In this document: one piece after another, positions 55,301 to 64,000 of the stretch
Position numbering within the stretch: position 1 is the stretch's first letter
Layout of the letters: each line of letters begins with the position of its first letter
Position numbers and translations under genes: made by a program
Notes under the pieces: model-generated
The model's input: the letters and a program-made list of their open reading frames with translations, nothing else
Databases searched by the model: none
What the model was told of the DNA's origin: nothing
Assembly: GCA_945860225.1 (NCBI GenBank)
Contig: CAMAPT010000016.1
Location: 28,995 to 92,994, forward strand
Direction: 5' to 3'
From: Chitinophaga pinensis
Lineage (GTDB): Bacteria; Bacteroidota; Bacteroidia; B-17B0; Aurantibacillaceae
Length of the DNA: 64,000 bases

Positions 55301-56823
55301 ATGGAGAAGGTACTATTACCGGAACAATTAACGAGCCCCAAATAAATGCCAAACTGAAATTTGTTAAATGCATTATGCTGGTTGATTTTTTGAATGTTCA
55401 ATATAGTGTGAATGGAATTGTTGAAATTTTACCTAAGCAAATTAACTTCAATAATCTCGAGATAAGAGATAAAATGGGGAATTCAGGAAATGTGTTTGGT
55501 AATATTTTTCACAATAATTTTTCTAACATGCGGATAGATTTTGACATTAATACCAACAAATTAATGGTATTAAATACCACAGCAGCAAATAATCCTAGTT
55601 ACTACGGAACAGCTTATGCCTCTGGTAATTCAGGCATATATGGCTTTTTGGATGATATCAAAATGGAACTTAATATGAAAACTAATGGTGGAACGTACTT
55701 TTATATTCCTTTGGATGGTCCTTCAGAAATTGAGACTAACGATTTTATCAAATTCGTAACTAAAGACACTTTAAAAAAAGTGACTAAAACAACAAAATCC
55801 AATTTCTCTTTGGATTTTAACTTGGAAGCTACCAAAGATGCCGAAGTGCAATTAATATTTGATGAAAAATCAGGTGATATCATCAAGGCAAGAGGTGATG
55901 GTAATTTAAGCATGAAAATAGATACAAAAGGAAAATTTGACATGTTTGGTGATTATGTGCTTTCTACAGGTGATTATTTATTTACTCTGGAAAATTTTGT
56001 AACCAAGAAATTTGAAATTCAAAAAGGTAGTTCAATTAAATGGAATGGTAATGTCTATAAAGCTAACATAGATATTGTTGCAAATTATAAGCAAAGAGCT
56101 TCCATTAAACCTTTATTCCCCAACGATTCTGTAAATAATTACAATAAACGTTTTCCGGTTGATTGTAAACTATATATGAAAAATAAGTTAACATCTCCTG
56201 ATATCACATTTGGAATTGAACTGCCTACCATTGATGAAACCACCAGATCGGCTGTTAAAAGTTTATTAAATGATGAAAACGAATTAAATAGGCAAGTTTT
56301 TTCATTACTACTATTACGAAGCTTTGTTACGCCTCTGGCTATAGCAGGATCAGGAGGCATCAGCGCAGGAGGCGCCGCCGCAGCTACAGGCTCCGAAATG
56401 CTAAGTAATAAAATGAGTCATTGGTTAAATGGCATTACAAAAGATATGGACATTGGAGTAAATTACAGACCTGGAGGAACATTAACTAATGATGAACTTG
56501 ATTTGGCTCTATCAAAGCAATTGTTTAATAATCGTTTATCAATTGATGGAAATTTTGGGGTAGCTAATAATACGGCTCCAAGTAATTCTACCTCTAATAA
56601 AAATAACAATACTAGTAATTTAATAGGCGATGTTACTTTAGAATATAAATTATCCGAATCAGGGAAATACAGAGTAAAGGGATTTAATAGAAGTAACGAT
56701 AATACAGAGGCTGCAACAAGTGGAGGCCCTTTTACACAGGGAGTAGGTGTTTTTTATCGTGAAGAATATGAAAATCTTAATGAATTGTATAAAAGATATT
56801 TAGGGAAATTCAAACAGAAATAA
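52354..56823 (+). CDS. tamB: TamB-like translocation/assembly protein (DUF490)
   Basis: The 1489-residue protein has one N-terminal membrane anchor (about 8-30) and a very long periplasmic body of beta-rich repeats. The C-terminal DUF490/TamB domain is recognisable at about 1100-1430 (DYVLSTGDYLFTLENFVTKKF, WNGNVYKANIDI, PSPDITF-like SPDITFGIELP and LNRQVFSLLLLRSF). TamB-type proteins bridge the periplasm and help lipids or outer-membrane proteins reach the outer membrane. The chosen ATG at 52354 follows a TTG; a second ATG at 52360 is also possible. Divergent from tsaD. Family assignment is firm; the exact cargo is debated. Confidence 0.9.
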   Translation: MSMTSKITRILSKTSLFLVFIVIVSLNIIYTAIQSNFFQTWAAQRLTDYLSEELHTKVHIDKLKISFISNVTLEGVFLSDRHNDTLLYGKNITLNVSNFNYKTHFLNVDEINLNDVKIKLLKYNHEPNWNFQYLVDYFTPKDSLQNDTAKSPWKIAYGNLNLYHVDFTYHVLNDTFKVGQNMNYDNLHVTDIYGALSDFGFKKDTIYAQINNLKAREQCGIELQNLTTKARISSTELRCDSIYLKTANSLVKGNLLFKYEKWEDYLDFNNKVYIKGNLIDSTYASFKDIAYFAEELNGFKETIHLTGKVKGFVNDLHGNNINARYRDHTHFSGNMSITGLPNFEKSFIHFNAKKLSTSKKDLELFPIPPFNNPTFLSLPKEFENLGVVSYIGKFDGFITDFVTYGIFTTDVGNIKTDLQLKDDKSKQIEYSGSITTTDFNLSKLLPDVKFVGPISLSTEIKGKGLNIEDLDAEFNGEVQSVTYNNYQYHNVSIDGLFKDKIFQGNVLSKDTNANFDFSGTVDFNKKITKMDFISTINKLDLNKTHFTTPQLNGNVSSQLLINLNGNNLDNLSGLIHFDNTIYQTPEKIHKINTFNLKLDQSSDVKDIQLNSNIANARLIGKYKLSTLPDAFKQYLNEYFPTFIKSKKTIIHTDKADLSIKIKDFSIVKDLFLKDLMISPNSTIEGSFDASINYLHLNTNTPLIQYTGLNFRNNKIDVNSLPHGISFSYNSKAIQLSDSLTFKNPNFIFTANDKSTNFNLNWDNALIPNNSGIINGKIDFENTQAILYFDKIKYVIEDSIWQIKKNSPITIDTAFSLAINSLTFHNHNQLITIDGKLSKNNSDKLNILIQNFKLAQLNPFLQDAKLKMDGTVNGLTSIFGAFNRPLITSEIEFKDFKLNNKLLGFGEIKSEYDPNKEHVNINGYSAFAKDLDGNLMKNLLFQGYYYPNKKNENLNLTFKVQPLDIGLLQPYLQDILTFKVGFLNGEGTITGTINEPQINAKLKFVKCIMLVDFLNVQYSVNGIVEILPKQINFNNLEIRDKMGNSGNVFGNIFHNNFSNMRIDFDINTNKLMVLNTTAANNPSYYGTAYASGNSGIYGFLDDIKMELNMKTNGGTYFYIPLDGPSEIETNDFIKFVTKDTLKKVTKTTKSNFSLDFNLEATKDAEVQLIFDEKSGDIIKARGDGNLSMKIDTKGKFDMFGDYVLSTGDYLFTLENFVTKKFEIQKGSSIKWNGNVYKANIDIVANYKQRASIKPLFPNDSVNNYNKRFPVDCKLYMKNKLTSPDITFGIELPTIDETTRSAVKSLLNDENELNRQVFSLLLLRSFVTPLAIAGSGGISAGGAAAATGSEMLSNKMSHWLNGITKDMDIGVNYRPGGTLTNDELDLALSKQLFNNRLSIDGNFGVANNTAPSNSTSNKNNNTSNLIGDVTLEYKLSESGKYRVKGFNRSNDNTEAATSGGPFTQGVGVFYREEYENLNELYKRYLGKFKQK

Positions 56824-56948
56824 ATTACAAATTCTAGTGAAAGGTAATTTACGGAAAAAGTGCATCAATCTGAATAGGAATTAGGCTCTGTTGAAGAACA
56901 ACCTACTATCAATAAGATGGACGTTGATAAAGCAAGAAGATGCTATCT

Positions 56949-57971
56949 CTATTTTGAGAGAGTCTCTTTTTTTTGCTCATTATATAGTTTCATATAATCT
57001 GTCCAATTCATTTCCTTAAACTTATTTTCCGCATAATATTTTAATATTGGAAGCAATGCATCAGGACTTAAAAATGCATTTAAAACATCTACCGTGTTTA
57101 ATTGTTCATCTAAAACAGCCATAGAAGGAAATTGCAATTGATTATTAGTGACTTTTAAAGCTAATGTGTGTAAGGCGTAACCTGTAGATAATTCTTTTGT
57201 ATAATGCTCTCCTTTAAACGTCAGTGTATCGTTACCTTCGGCATCTAAATTAATTAGGTAAAAATGTTTATTGATGTAATTAGCTATAGCCGTATCTTTT
57301 AAAGTTGTTGCCGATTGCACTTTACATGAATGACAAAATGAAGCAAAAATATTTATCAATACTTTTTTGGGTTTGTTTTTTTGAAGTTTTTCTATTTCTT
57401 TTATCGTGTACGTTTTAATATTTTGTTTTACAAAACCAGTATCATAAAACGTTCGGTTAAACTGAGATGAAAATTGCTCATACGCAATGCTCTTAAACGT
57501 ATTTTCAACCATATACACTAACAATGGTTCTATTTTTCGTTCATCCAAAAAACCCTGCGACAATAAATTAAAATCATGATTACTCGAAACAAACACGGTA
57601 GAAGGGTAACTTAACCCACTACCTAAAAATTTAATTGCCAATTCGTGAGGTGTTTTTGGCGCAACCGAGGTGGGTTTATATATTTCTCCGAAGTATTCAA
57701 TTGTATCTTTTGTTTCGGCGTTAAATTTAATTGGATAATAATATTGATTAACGTAACCGGCAATATTCGGGTTTGAATAGGTAGTTTTTATCATGTGTTT
57801 ACACCATCCACACCAATCTGTATAAACATCAATGAGTAGCGGCTTAGGTTGCGTTTTATTTAATTCCTGCGCCTGTTTAAACGACAACCATTTTACTAAC
57901 CCATCCTCTGATTGAGCTAAAACATGGATGTGAAAAATAAATCCAATAAAAACTAAAATGATGTACCGCAT
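56949..57971 (-). CDS. Secreted protein with two thioredoxin domains
   Basis: The 340-residue protein has a signal peptide (about 1-19, HVLAQ). Two thioredoxin-like domains follow: the first with Cys54-Gly-Trp-Cys57 and a cis-Pro region SYPSTV near 121, the second with Cys213-His-Ser-Cys216 and QFPSMAV near 275. The redox motifs differ, which suggests different potentials or roles. Such periplasmic proteins maintain or rearrange disulphides, useful for the Cys-rich secreted proteins in this window. It follows the large T9SS gene by 97 bases on the same strand, a possible functional link. Confidence 0.85.
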   Translation of the reverse strand: MRYIILVFIGFIFHIHVLAQSEDGLVKWLSFKQAQELNKTQPKPLLIDVYTDWCGWCKHMIKTTYSNPNIAGYVNQYYYPIKFNAETKDTIEYFGEIYKPTSVAPKTPHELAIKFLGSGLSYPSTVFVSSNHDFNLLSQGFLDERKIEPLLVYMVENTFKSIAYEQFSSQFNRTFYDTGFVKQNIKTYTIKEIEKLQKNKPKKVLINIFASFCHSCKVQSATTLKDTAIANYINKHFYLINLDAEGNDTLTFKGEHYTKELSTGYALHTLALKVTNNQLQFPSMAVLDEQLNTVDVLNAFLSPDALLPILKYYAENKFKEMNWTDYMKLYNEQKKETLSK

Positions 57972-58068
57972 ATTTTACTATTTATAAAAACATGAAAAAT
58001 TTACCTCCGTTTAAATCATTCATTATATAGAAAACAAACTTCTTATAATAACTTCTTGAATGATATAC

Positions 58069-61000
58069 TTATGGTTTTAATATGGTTATAAATCCACTGT
58101 ATGTTTTATCATCAGGTACTTCAATCACGTAAAAAAATGTACCGGTTGCCTTTATTCCATCTGCTTTCCATTCGTTATTATAATTATCCTTTTCATATAT
58201 TTTTAATCCCCATCTATCAAAAATAATTAAGCGCGTATTTGGATGATGTTCTATGTTCTTAATCACAAAAATATCATTAACACCATCTCCGTTTGCAGTC
58301 ATCACATTTGGTATAATAATATGACAAGGTGGTAACACATTAATCATTTGAGTATCTGTTTTACGATAGCTGCAACTATCCATAACTGATAAAGTTACGG
58401 AGTAAATACCCTCTGCTTCGGGACTTTTATAATCAAGCATTGAAGAATTGGAAATAGTTGATGAATTTGGTGACATAGTCCATTCATAAAGATAATCAGG
58501 ATAGCCACCATCTACTTTGCTATTTAAAATAAACGGTCTATCCGGACAAATTGATACCGAATCAAGAATCAACACATTCAAATCATCAGCTAAATTTTTA
58601 ACCACTGCGGTGTCTACTATTTTATTGACACAAAAACCATCAACCGTCAACACCAAAGTGGTTGTTTGATTACTAGTAACGCTATAATCAGGTGATGTGT
58701 TGACTCCGGGAGCAGGATTATGCCCAGGAAGCGTTGTCCATGAGTACGTAAAAACAGGAGTAGTTGTGTTACTCGAGATAGAAGAGGAGACATTGGTCGT
58801 AAAAACATGAGCTGTATTCAAACACTTTGCCACGTCTTTTAAAGCAGTCATCTGTAACGTTTCCTTAGGTACTACTTTAACTGTAATTGTTTTTGTATCA
58901 GGAATATTACCTGTGCAGGATGAGTAGCCATTCACCACATAATGATGCATACCGGTTAACGTAGGTGTTATAATCACTGAATATGTAGTGGCAATTGGTA
59001 TTAAATTTCCTCCATCATCATAATACCATTTATAATTAATAGCTCCATTGGCTGTAAAATTATTCGATGTTCCTTCGCATAAATTAGTGTTCGTAGACAC
59101 TACTTGAACGGTGGTGGCTAGGGGTGGATAAATAATTTCTGCTGTTTTTGAAACCACGCAACCTTTGTCGGGATTAACAACAGATACCGTATAAACTACC
59201 GAGCCATTTCCTGAAGGAGGAATCGTAAATGTTGGTGCAACCGCAATAGAATCATTTGTATAATTAGCGGTTATAATTCCATTAGATGAAACCGAAACGG
59301 TGTAATTTGATGAAAGCAGATTCAATTTCATTAAAGCCTGATCAGGGAAACATAACCCTTCTGCTTTTGGAGTAACCGTAAAATCTGTTTGTACTGAACC
59401 AATAGACAAGGTGCGATGATACACACAAAGCCCATCATAAATGGTTGCAGAATAATTACCAGCTGCTAGAGTAGATATTGTGAAAGTTGGATTATTGGAT
59501 ACAACTCGTCCATTTCCATCACCGGTTAAAACGCAACTATAAGGAGGTGCAAAATAAGGACTTAACGTTAGAACAGATGTTCCATTAGAGTAATTAGAGC
59601 AAGAACTTGTGTTATTCGAAAAATATGCATTACCACCACTAATTTTGTTTAGTGTGTACTTAAGAGAATCTCTGCATCCTTGGTCGTTGTAATACCCAAG
59701 AGTATATGCATCACCCGAAACTGGATTATTAATGACTAACGTATCATTATTTAGTCCTGATAATAATGCAGAACCCTTATACCAGCTATAAGAAGAGCCT
59801 CCAGGCTGTGCAATAAATGCCGTAGTTCCACAAAACAATTTGGGTTGAGCGTAGAAAAAAGGAGGGGATACTCCTATAGAAAAATTATACGAATCCCGAC
59901 CGCATCCCGGTGAAAAGACCTCAACACTATAAGAACCTGAAGATAAACCGGTAGCTAATTGAGAGGTAGACACTACCTGACCACTTGAAGTATTGGTCCA
60001 TTTGTAATTATAAGTACCACTACTCCCTTTTGCTTCTACAAAAGCTCTACCCGATTTCCCACCTGCACAAGAACTTGTCGCATTAACATCTAGTATTTTA
60101 ACAATTGTTCCGTCAATTATGTTGAGCGTTTGGGTAATCACACAGCCTCCCGAAGACAACATACTTACAGTGTATGTAGAACCAACCGTTACTGGATTTT
60201 GAACGAGTGTATCATTTGTAGCGCCGGGTATTAATCCTGATGGGCCATACCATTGATAAGATCTAAATCCTTTTGGCGCTATTAAAGTAGCCAAACTTGA
60301 CCCTGAGCATTTATTTGCATAAGGGATTCCTATACCACCACATTCTGCATCCACATATGCGTAAGCCCAATGACCATTTGATGTACATCCGCCAACTTCA
60401 AAATTGACCGAAATACTTGTGCCATCAGGAAATTGCGATAAATCAATCGAATAAAAATTCCATTTTCGATATAGTGTTGGATCAATACCATCATCAATCA
60501 CCGATTGAAATACAGAATCAGACGGTACCATGGTTTTAGGATTAAATGTGTATGAAGTACACCCATAAATGATAGTTCCAGTCGATTCATTTTTTACTTC
60601 TACTTTAAAATAAGGAGATTCTTCGGGCAAATGTGGATCTGTCACCGGATTTTGCAACACAAAAGCATAACTAAACGATAATCGTTGATTTGTTGGTGAT
60701 GAAGTAGCTACATATTTTAATTTACAAGCTCTGTTTCCAGCCAAGGCGCCATTCATTCTTACTGAAATGGGGTCAAAACTATAAGGACTAACAACCGGTA
60801 TTTGAGAAATGGTTTGAGAACCAACCGCTTTGCAAGCTAATGAATCGTAACCGTTAATGGTTAAATAATTCGCATCTAAAGCGGGCAATGTCATCAGGGT
60901 ATGATAATTCGATGCATTTAAAAGCGACACATTATTACCGGCAGGGTTTGTAATTGTAGAGCCTGATTTTATATAATACGTAGGAGTTGAATTTACTGCC

Positions 61001-61392
61001 CCCACGGAAACCGTTCCAATACTTCCATTCCAACCATTAAAATTATATTGTTCAAACCCCATATTCGGACAGCCTAATCCCATCTCTTTATTAGGATTTA
61101 ATACAATAACCGTTTCTTGTGCCGGCGTCATCATATATTCATACGGCGAATGAACATGATTTTGTTTTTTTAGAGCCCTTGTCGACGAAAATTCGTGTTT
61201 AAGGTATTCAACATATCCTTTTATTTCAGAGGACTTAACTCCTTTCTGTTTGGCTTGTAAGTAAGCTGCATTTTCGTTAAACAGCTCTCCGGTATCTTGC
61301 AACAAAGCATTTGATTGAGCTGATAACCTACCGGTTAAACCAACTAATAAACTAATAACAATAAACAACCAGCTATTGTATATTAACTTCAT
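58069..61392 (-). CDS. Large secreted protein with T9SS type B sorting domain
   Basis: From the ATG at 61392 (MKLIYNSWLFIVISLLVGL, a normal signal peptide) it has 1107 residues. An ATG 26 codons earlier would put a charged, non-signal sequence first. The middle contains repeated Ig-like/PKD-like beta modules: two of SGSSYSWYKGSALLSGLNND type and others around residues 380-960, with SprB-like stretches (GKSGRAFVEAKGSSGTYNYKW). The end, IIIPNVMTANGDGVNDIFVI with FDRWGLKIYEK and YSGFITILKP, is the gliding-associated type B sorting domain. It should be displayed on the surface or released. No catalytic domain is recognised. Confidence 0.88.
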   Translation of the reverse strand: MKLIYNSWLFIVISLLVGLTGRLSAQSNALLQDTGELFNENAAYLQAKQKGVKSSEIKGYVEYLKHEFSSTRALKKQNHVHSPYEYMMTPAQETVIVLNPNKEMGLGCPNMGFEQYNFNGWNGSIGTVSVGAVNSTPTYYIKSGSTITNPAGNNVSLLNASNYHTLMTLPALDANYLTINGYDSLACKAVGSQTISQIPVVSPYSFDPISVRMNGALAGNRACKLKYVATSSPTNQRLSFSYAFVLQNPVTDPHLPEESPYFKVEVKNESTGTIIYGCTSYTFNPKTMVPSDSVFQSVIDDGIDPTLYRKWNFYSIDLSQFPDGTSISVNFEVGGCTSNGHWAYAYVDAECGGIGIPYANKCSGSSLATLIAPKGFRSYQWYGPSGLIPGATNDTLVQNPVTVGSTYTVSMLSSGGCVITQTLNIIDGTIVKILDVNATSSCAGGKSGRAFVEAKGSSGTYNYKWTNTSSGQVVSTSQLATGLSSGSYSVEVFSPGCGRDSYNFSIGVSPPFFYAQPKLFCGTTAFIAQPGGSSYSWYKGSALLSGLNNDTLVINNPVSGDAYTLGYYNDQGCRDSLKYTLNKISGGNAYFSNNTSSCSNYSNGTSVLTLSPYFAPPYSCVLTGDGNGRVVSNNPTFTISTLAAGNYSATIYDGLCVYHRTLSIGSVQTDFTVTPKAEGLCFPDQALMKLNLLSSNYTVSVSSNGIITANYTNDSIAVAPTFTIPPSGNGSVVYTVSVVNPDKGCVVSKTAEIIYPPLATTVQVVSTNTNLCEGTSNNFTANGAINYKWYYDDGGNLIPIATTYSVIITPTLTGMHHYVVNGYSSCTGNIPDTKTITVKVVPKETLQMTALKDVAKCLNTAHVFTTNVSSSISSNTTTPVFTYSWTTLPGHNPAPGVNTSPDYSVTSNQTTTLVLTVDGFCVNKIVDTAVVKNLADDLNVLILDSVSICPDRPFILNSKVDGGYPDYLYEWTMSPNSSTISNSSMLDYKSPEAEGIYSVTLSVMDSCSYRKTDTQMINVLPPCHIIIPNVMTANGDGVNDIFVIKNIEHHPNTRLIIFDRWGLKIYEKDNYNNEWKADGIKATGTFFYVIEVPDDKTYSGFITILKP

Positions 61393-61644
61393 AGATGTTT
61401 TATCAATTATTTCATCTACCCGTGATGTTTGTTTTTTGAAAACGTTTTTAAAACAAGGGTAGCGCATCATTTAAAATACTTTATAACGACTTTAATGAAT
61501 AATTTATTAATTTTTAAATCACTTTTAAAAGCTCTAAAATCAGAACCATTTCAAAGTTAATCGTTTTTTTTTATTTTACAATTAGTTTACATATTCAAGA
61601 AATAGATGAAACATATCACATAAAGAAGTTTGTGAAAATGTATC

Positions 61645-61676
61645 AAAAAAGCCTCTCGATTTTTATCGAGAGGCTT
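61645..61676 (-). terminator. Terminator of the DUF4412-like gene
   Basis: Twelve-base perfect stem AAGCCTCTCGAT with a TTTT loop, followed on the minus strand by T6. It lies 27 bases after the stop of the gene at 61703. The remaining part of the 61393-61702 spacer is AT-rich and shows no gene. Confidence 0.85.
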
Positions 61677-61702
61677 CAATTATAAAATCACTCTATCTCC
61701 AA

Positions 61703-62344
61703 TTACTTTTGTTCAAATTTTTTGAACTCGGCAGGGATGCTTATTTTAGATTCGTCGATGGTTGCTTTATTAATTTTAGAAACCTCTAGTCTGCTAATCA
61801 ATTTTCCATCAGAAATTGTTTTTTCTTCCGACAATAAAGGCATAGAACCTTTTGGTAAATCCTTAATTTGATTAAAATAAACGCTTTGTTTATCTTTTCT
61901 GTTCCAAATTTTTACTAATGGGGCAAAAAAATCATATTTACCAGTTACGATCCAATAGGTAATCGAAGTGTTTTCATCGGTATTTTTAACGGTATATTCT
62001 GCACACTTTTGCCCTTGAATGGTTTTAGTGTTGGGTCCTTTAGTAGACTCACAAATTCCTCTTATAATAGGCGGCGTTTCGCTTTTATGATCGCCCCAAA
62101 CTTTTCTTACAGGGTTAACAAATTTTATTTGATTAGATTTTAAATCGAATACAAAACTACCTTCTACTTTTCCGGATTTTCGACCAATCTGATCTAATTT
62201 CACATCATTACCTTTAATGTAATAAATGTTTGTTGTTGTGTCTTTTGAAGTTTCCATTTTAAATTCAATGCTTCCTTCAAAAGATTGTGCAACCGATATA
62301 AGAGATAAGGTAAGGCTTATTGCCAATAATTTAATTTTATTCAT
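61703..62344 (-). CDS. DUF4412-like secreted protein
   Basis: The 213-residue protein has a signal peptide (about 1-19, SVAQS) and an FEGSIEFKME start followed by YIKGNDVKLDQIG, the pattern of the DUF4412 family of exported Bacteroidota proteins of unknown function. A single internal pair of cysteines (about residues 98 and 113) may form a disulphide. It ends at a clear hairpin terminator and diverges from yraN. Confidence 0.68.
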   Translation of the reverse strand: MNKIKLLAISLTLSLISVAQSFEGSIEFKMETSKDTTTNIYYIKGNDVKLDQIGRKSGKVEGSFVFDLKSNQIKFVNPVRKVWGDHKSETPPIIRGICESTKGPNTKTIQGQKCAEYTVKNTDENTSITYWIVTGKYDFFAPLVKIWNRKDKQSVYFNQIKDLPKGSMPLLSEEKTISDGKLISRLEVSKINKATIDESKISIPAEFKKFEQK

Positions 62345-62403
62345 TTACCACGTTTTTTAAAATTAAGACTAAAAATACTATAATTTTATCTATTATAAAA
62401 ATT

Positions 62404-62763
62404 ATGCCAAATAATACACAAAAGGGTTTTGAGGGTGAAGAAATTGCTGTTAATTACTTGTTAAAATCGGGTTATTCTGTTTTGGAAAGAAATTGGCGAA
62501 CAAAGCATTTAGAAATTGATATCATTGCTAAAAAAAATGAAACCTTGGCTATTGTTGAAGTAAAATGGAGAAATAGTGATGTTTTTGGTAGCCCCGAGGA
62601 ATTTGTAACGAAAGCAAAACAAAAAAAAATAATCAAAGCGGCTCATTTTTACCTCAAAAGGCAAGGTCTCGATCTCGAAACCAGATTCGATATCATTTCT
62701 ATTACTCAGCATCCTGAATTAAAAATAGAACACATCAAAGACGCTTTTTATCCTTTATTATAA
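62404..62763 (+). CDS. YraN/UPF0102 family nuclease-like protein
   Basis: The 119-residue protein has the family opening KGFEGEEIAVNYLLKSGYSVLERNWR and the PD-(D/E)xK-like core LEIDIIAKKNETLAIVEVKWR (about 38-58). Structural similarity to Holliday-junction resolvases has been noted for this family; activity is generally not proven. It heads a run with the S4 protein gene (34 bases) and trmD. Confidence 0.88.
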   Translation: MPNNTQKGFEGEEIAVNYLLKSGYSVLERNWRTKHLEIDIIAKKNETLAIVEVKWRNSDVFGSPEEFVTKAKQKKIIKAAHFYLKRQGLDLETRFDIISITQHPELKIEHIKDAFYPLL

Positions 62764-62797
62764 TTTGCAACACGATTCGTATTCGAACTAATAAAAA

Positions 62798-63184
62798 ATG
62801 GAAACACAAATCAGATTAGATAGTTATTTATGGGCTATTAGAATGTATAAATCACGTTCATTGGCCAGCGACGCGATTAAAAACAATAAAGTGAAATTGA
62901 ACGATGGCCCCGTTAAATCCTCTCATTGTGTAAAAATAGGCGAAGTTTATACCCTGAGTTTTCCGCATGCCGTTAAAAAAATCATCGAAGTAACCGGACT
63001 CATTAGTAAACGCCAAAGCTATGATATCGCTAAAGGACATTATATAGACCATTCTCCTCCAGTTGAAAAACTAGAAAAAATGGATTCGGTATTTTTTATT
63101 CCTCACATTAAACGAGACAGAGGCACCGGAAGACCCACCAAGAAAGAAAGAAGAGATATGGATGATTTTCGAGAAGATGTTTAA
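62798..63184 (+). CDS. S4-domain RNA-binding protein (Hsp15-like)
   Basis: The 128-residue protein opens with an S4 domain: METQIRLDSYLWAIRMYKSR, SDAIKNNKVKLNDGPVKSS, KIGEVYTL (about 5-62). The tail is basic and ends KERRDMDDFREDV. Hsp15 relatives bind nascent-chain-carrying 50S subunits after heat shock. It lies between yraN and trmD in the same direction; the context suggests ribosome or tRNA work. Confidence 0.85.
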   Translation: METQIRLDSYLWAIRMYKSRSLASDAIKNNKVKLNDGPVKSSHCVKIGEVYTLSFPHAVKKIIEVTGLISKRQSYDIAKGHYIDHSPPVEKLEKMDSVFFIPHIKRDRGTGRPTKKERRDMDDFREDV

Positions 63185-63245
63185 CAAAAAGATAACTGTG
63201 TTTTTGAACTAAAATTAAGACGTATTTAGTATACCCATTTTTTAC

Positions 63246-63253
63246 TAAATTTG
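63246..63253 (+). promoter_or_regulatory. -7 element directly before trmD, suggesting a leaderless mRNA
   Basis: TAAATTTG, an exact -7 match, ends three bases before the trmD ATG at 63257. A TTTAG at 63225-63229 sits near the -33 position. Transcription would start at or beside the ATG. Confidence 0.45.
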
Positions 63254-63256
63254 AAT

Positions 63257-63931
63257 ATGCATATTGATATCATTACCGTTCACCCGCCTTTGTTAGATAG
63301 TCCGTTTGGACATAGCATTTTAAAACGAGCCATTCAGAAAAATTTAGTGTCTGTTGACGTGATTGATTTAAGAAATTATGGCATCGAACCTCACAAAAAA
63401 GTGGATGATTATGCCTTTGGAGGAGGAGCCGGCATGGTGATGATGATTGAACCCATTTCCAATTGTTTGAATGAATTAAAAAGCAAACGCAACTACGACG
63501 AAGTAATTTATATGACTCCGGACGGAGAAACGCTGAAACAAGGTACTTGTAACCAATTATCAACCCTCAAAAACATCATTATTTTATGTGGGCATTACAA
63601 AGGTATTGATGAGCGTGTGCGAGAACACTTTATTACCAAAGAAATTTCTATTGGAGACTATGTATTAAGTGGCGGAGAGTTACCTGCAGCGGTATTGTGC
63701 GATAGCATCATACGACTAATTCCGGGAGTGTTAAATGACGAAACCTCTGCCTTATCTGATTCATTTCAAGACAATTTACTTTCTCCACCAGTTTACACAA
63801 GGCCTGCTGATTTTAACGGCTGGAAAGTTCCGGAATTACTAACAAGCGGCAATACCAAAAAAGTAGAAGAATGGCGATTGGAACAAGCGATTGAAAGAAC
63901 CAAATTACGCCGTCCGGATTTATTGCTCTGA
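63257..63931 (+). CDS. trmD: tRNA (guanine(37)-N(1))-methyltransferase
   Basis: TrmD methylates G37 of tRNAs with a SAM cofactor, preventing frameshifting. The 224-residue SPOUT protein has [14 protein letters not shown] near 56-69, [17 protein letters not shown] near 113-129 and [16 protein letters not shown] near 132-147, which form the trefoil-knot SAM site. I use the ATG at 63257; a TTG two codons earlier lies inside the -7 element. It normally accompanies rpsP/rimM/rplS; here it follows yraN and the S4 gene. Confidence 0.97.
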   Translation: MHIDIITVHPPLLDSPFGHSILKRAIQKNLVSVDVIDLRNYGIEPHKKVDDYAFGGGAGMVMMIEPISNCLNELKSKRNYDEVIYMTPDGETLKQGTCNQLSTLKNIIILCGHYKGIDERVREHFITKEISIGDYVLSGGELPAAVLCDSIIRLIPGVLNDETSALSDSFQDNLLSPPVYTRPADFNGWKVPELLTSGNTKKVEEWRLEQAIERTKLRRPDLLL

Positions 63932-63952
63932 GGTAAAGCGCCTAGCAAACAA

Positions 63953-64000
63953 CCTTTCGATACAATTTTTTGCAAAAACAAAAGCAAAAAATCACTCAAG
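63953..64000 (-). repeat. Partial inverted copy of the dispersed repeat at the window edge
   Basis: On the minus strand this reads CTTGAGTGATTTTTTGCTTT and on to ATTGTATCGAAAGG, matching 21630-21676 with few differences. It continues past the right edge. Confidence 0.65.

Noticed and set aside
1..64000. tRNA or rRNA genes in the spacers
   Set aside because: No cloverleaf-like segments with a TTCGANNC arm or rRNA-like blocks were seen when reading the intergenic regions; a covariance search would be needed to be sure.

Overview
The window is a low-GC, gene-dense chromosome segment from a Bacteroidota bacterium. The evidence is promoters of the TTTG-N18/19-TAnnTTTG type, few Shine-Dalgarno sequences, gldF and gldG, a SprB-like repeat adhesin with a PorP/SprF partner, and several proteins ending in type IX secretion (T9SS) sorting domains of both type A and type B. 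The genus cannot be fixed from the sequence. I saw no rRNA, tRNA, CRISPR array, insertion sequence or prophage.

Layout. 1-590: start of the dcw cluster (partial mraZ, leaving the left edge) with a four-unit MraZ box array. 591-7711: a PlsC-like acyltransferase, ispF, a large YfhO-type membrane protein, an MsbA-like ABC exporter and dnaN. 7799-13385: a DUF4340-like gene, gldG and gldF, then dnaG. 13483-21740: gatB, then two inverted LamG/T9SS paralogues that bracket an IPExxxVDY-like gene, fabI and a Fic-XRE pair; the spacers carry hairpin terminators and a dispersed repeat. 21747-26848: ykgJ-truB-ribBA, a nitroreductase, an SRPBCC protein and two Nudix hydrolases. 26974-36874: a 2815-residue adhesin, its PorP/SprF partner and an unknown small gene. 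37101-44003: pepD-rnc-fabF-acpP, fabH-plsX and rpmA-rplU. 44137-51186: an EamA transporter, a cytochrome c/copper monooxygenase fusion, kynU, a DUF4199-like gene, rho and pth. 51230-57971: tsaD, tamB and a double-thioredoxin protein. 58069-64000: a 1.1-kDa-residue-scale (about 1100 aa) T9SS type B protein, a DUF4412-like protein, yraN, an S4 protein, trmD and a fragment of the dispersed repeat.

How it works together. The housekeeping core (replication, translation, fatty-acid synthesis, isoprenoid and riboflavin synthesis) is ordinary. The distinctive part is the cell-surface programme: GldF/GldG, a giant adhesin with its outer-membrane partner, and three further T9SS cargo proteins. The items most worth following are the haem c-copper monooxygenase fusion beside kynU, the Fic-XRE module flanked by 54-bp imperfect direct repeats, the dispersed stem-loop repeat, the exact 10-bp MraZ box array, and the small unknown gene behind the PorP/SprF gene.
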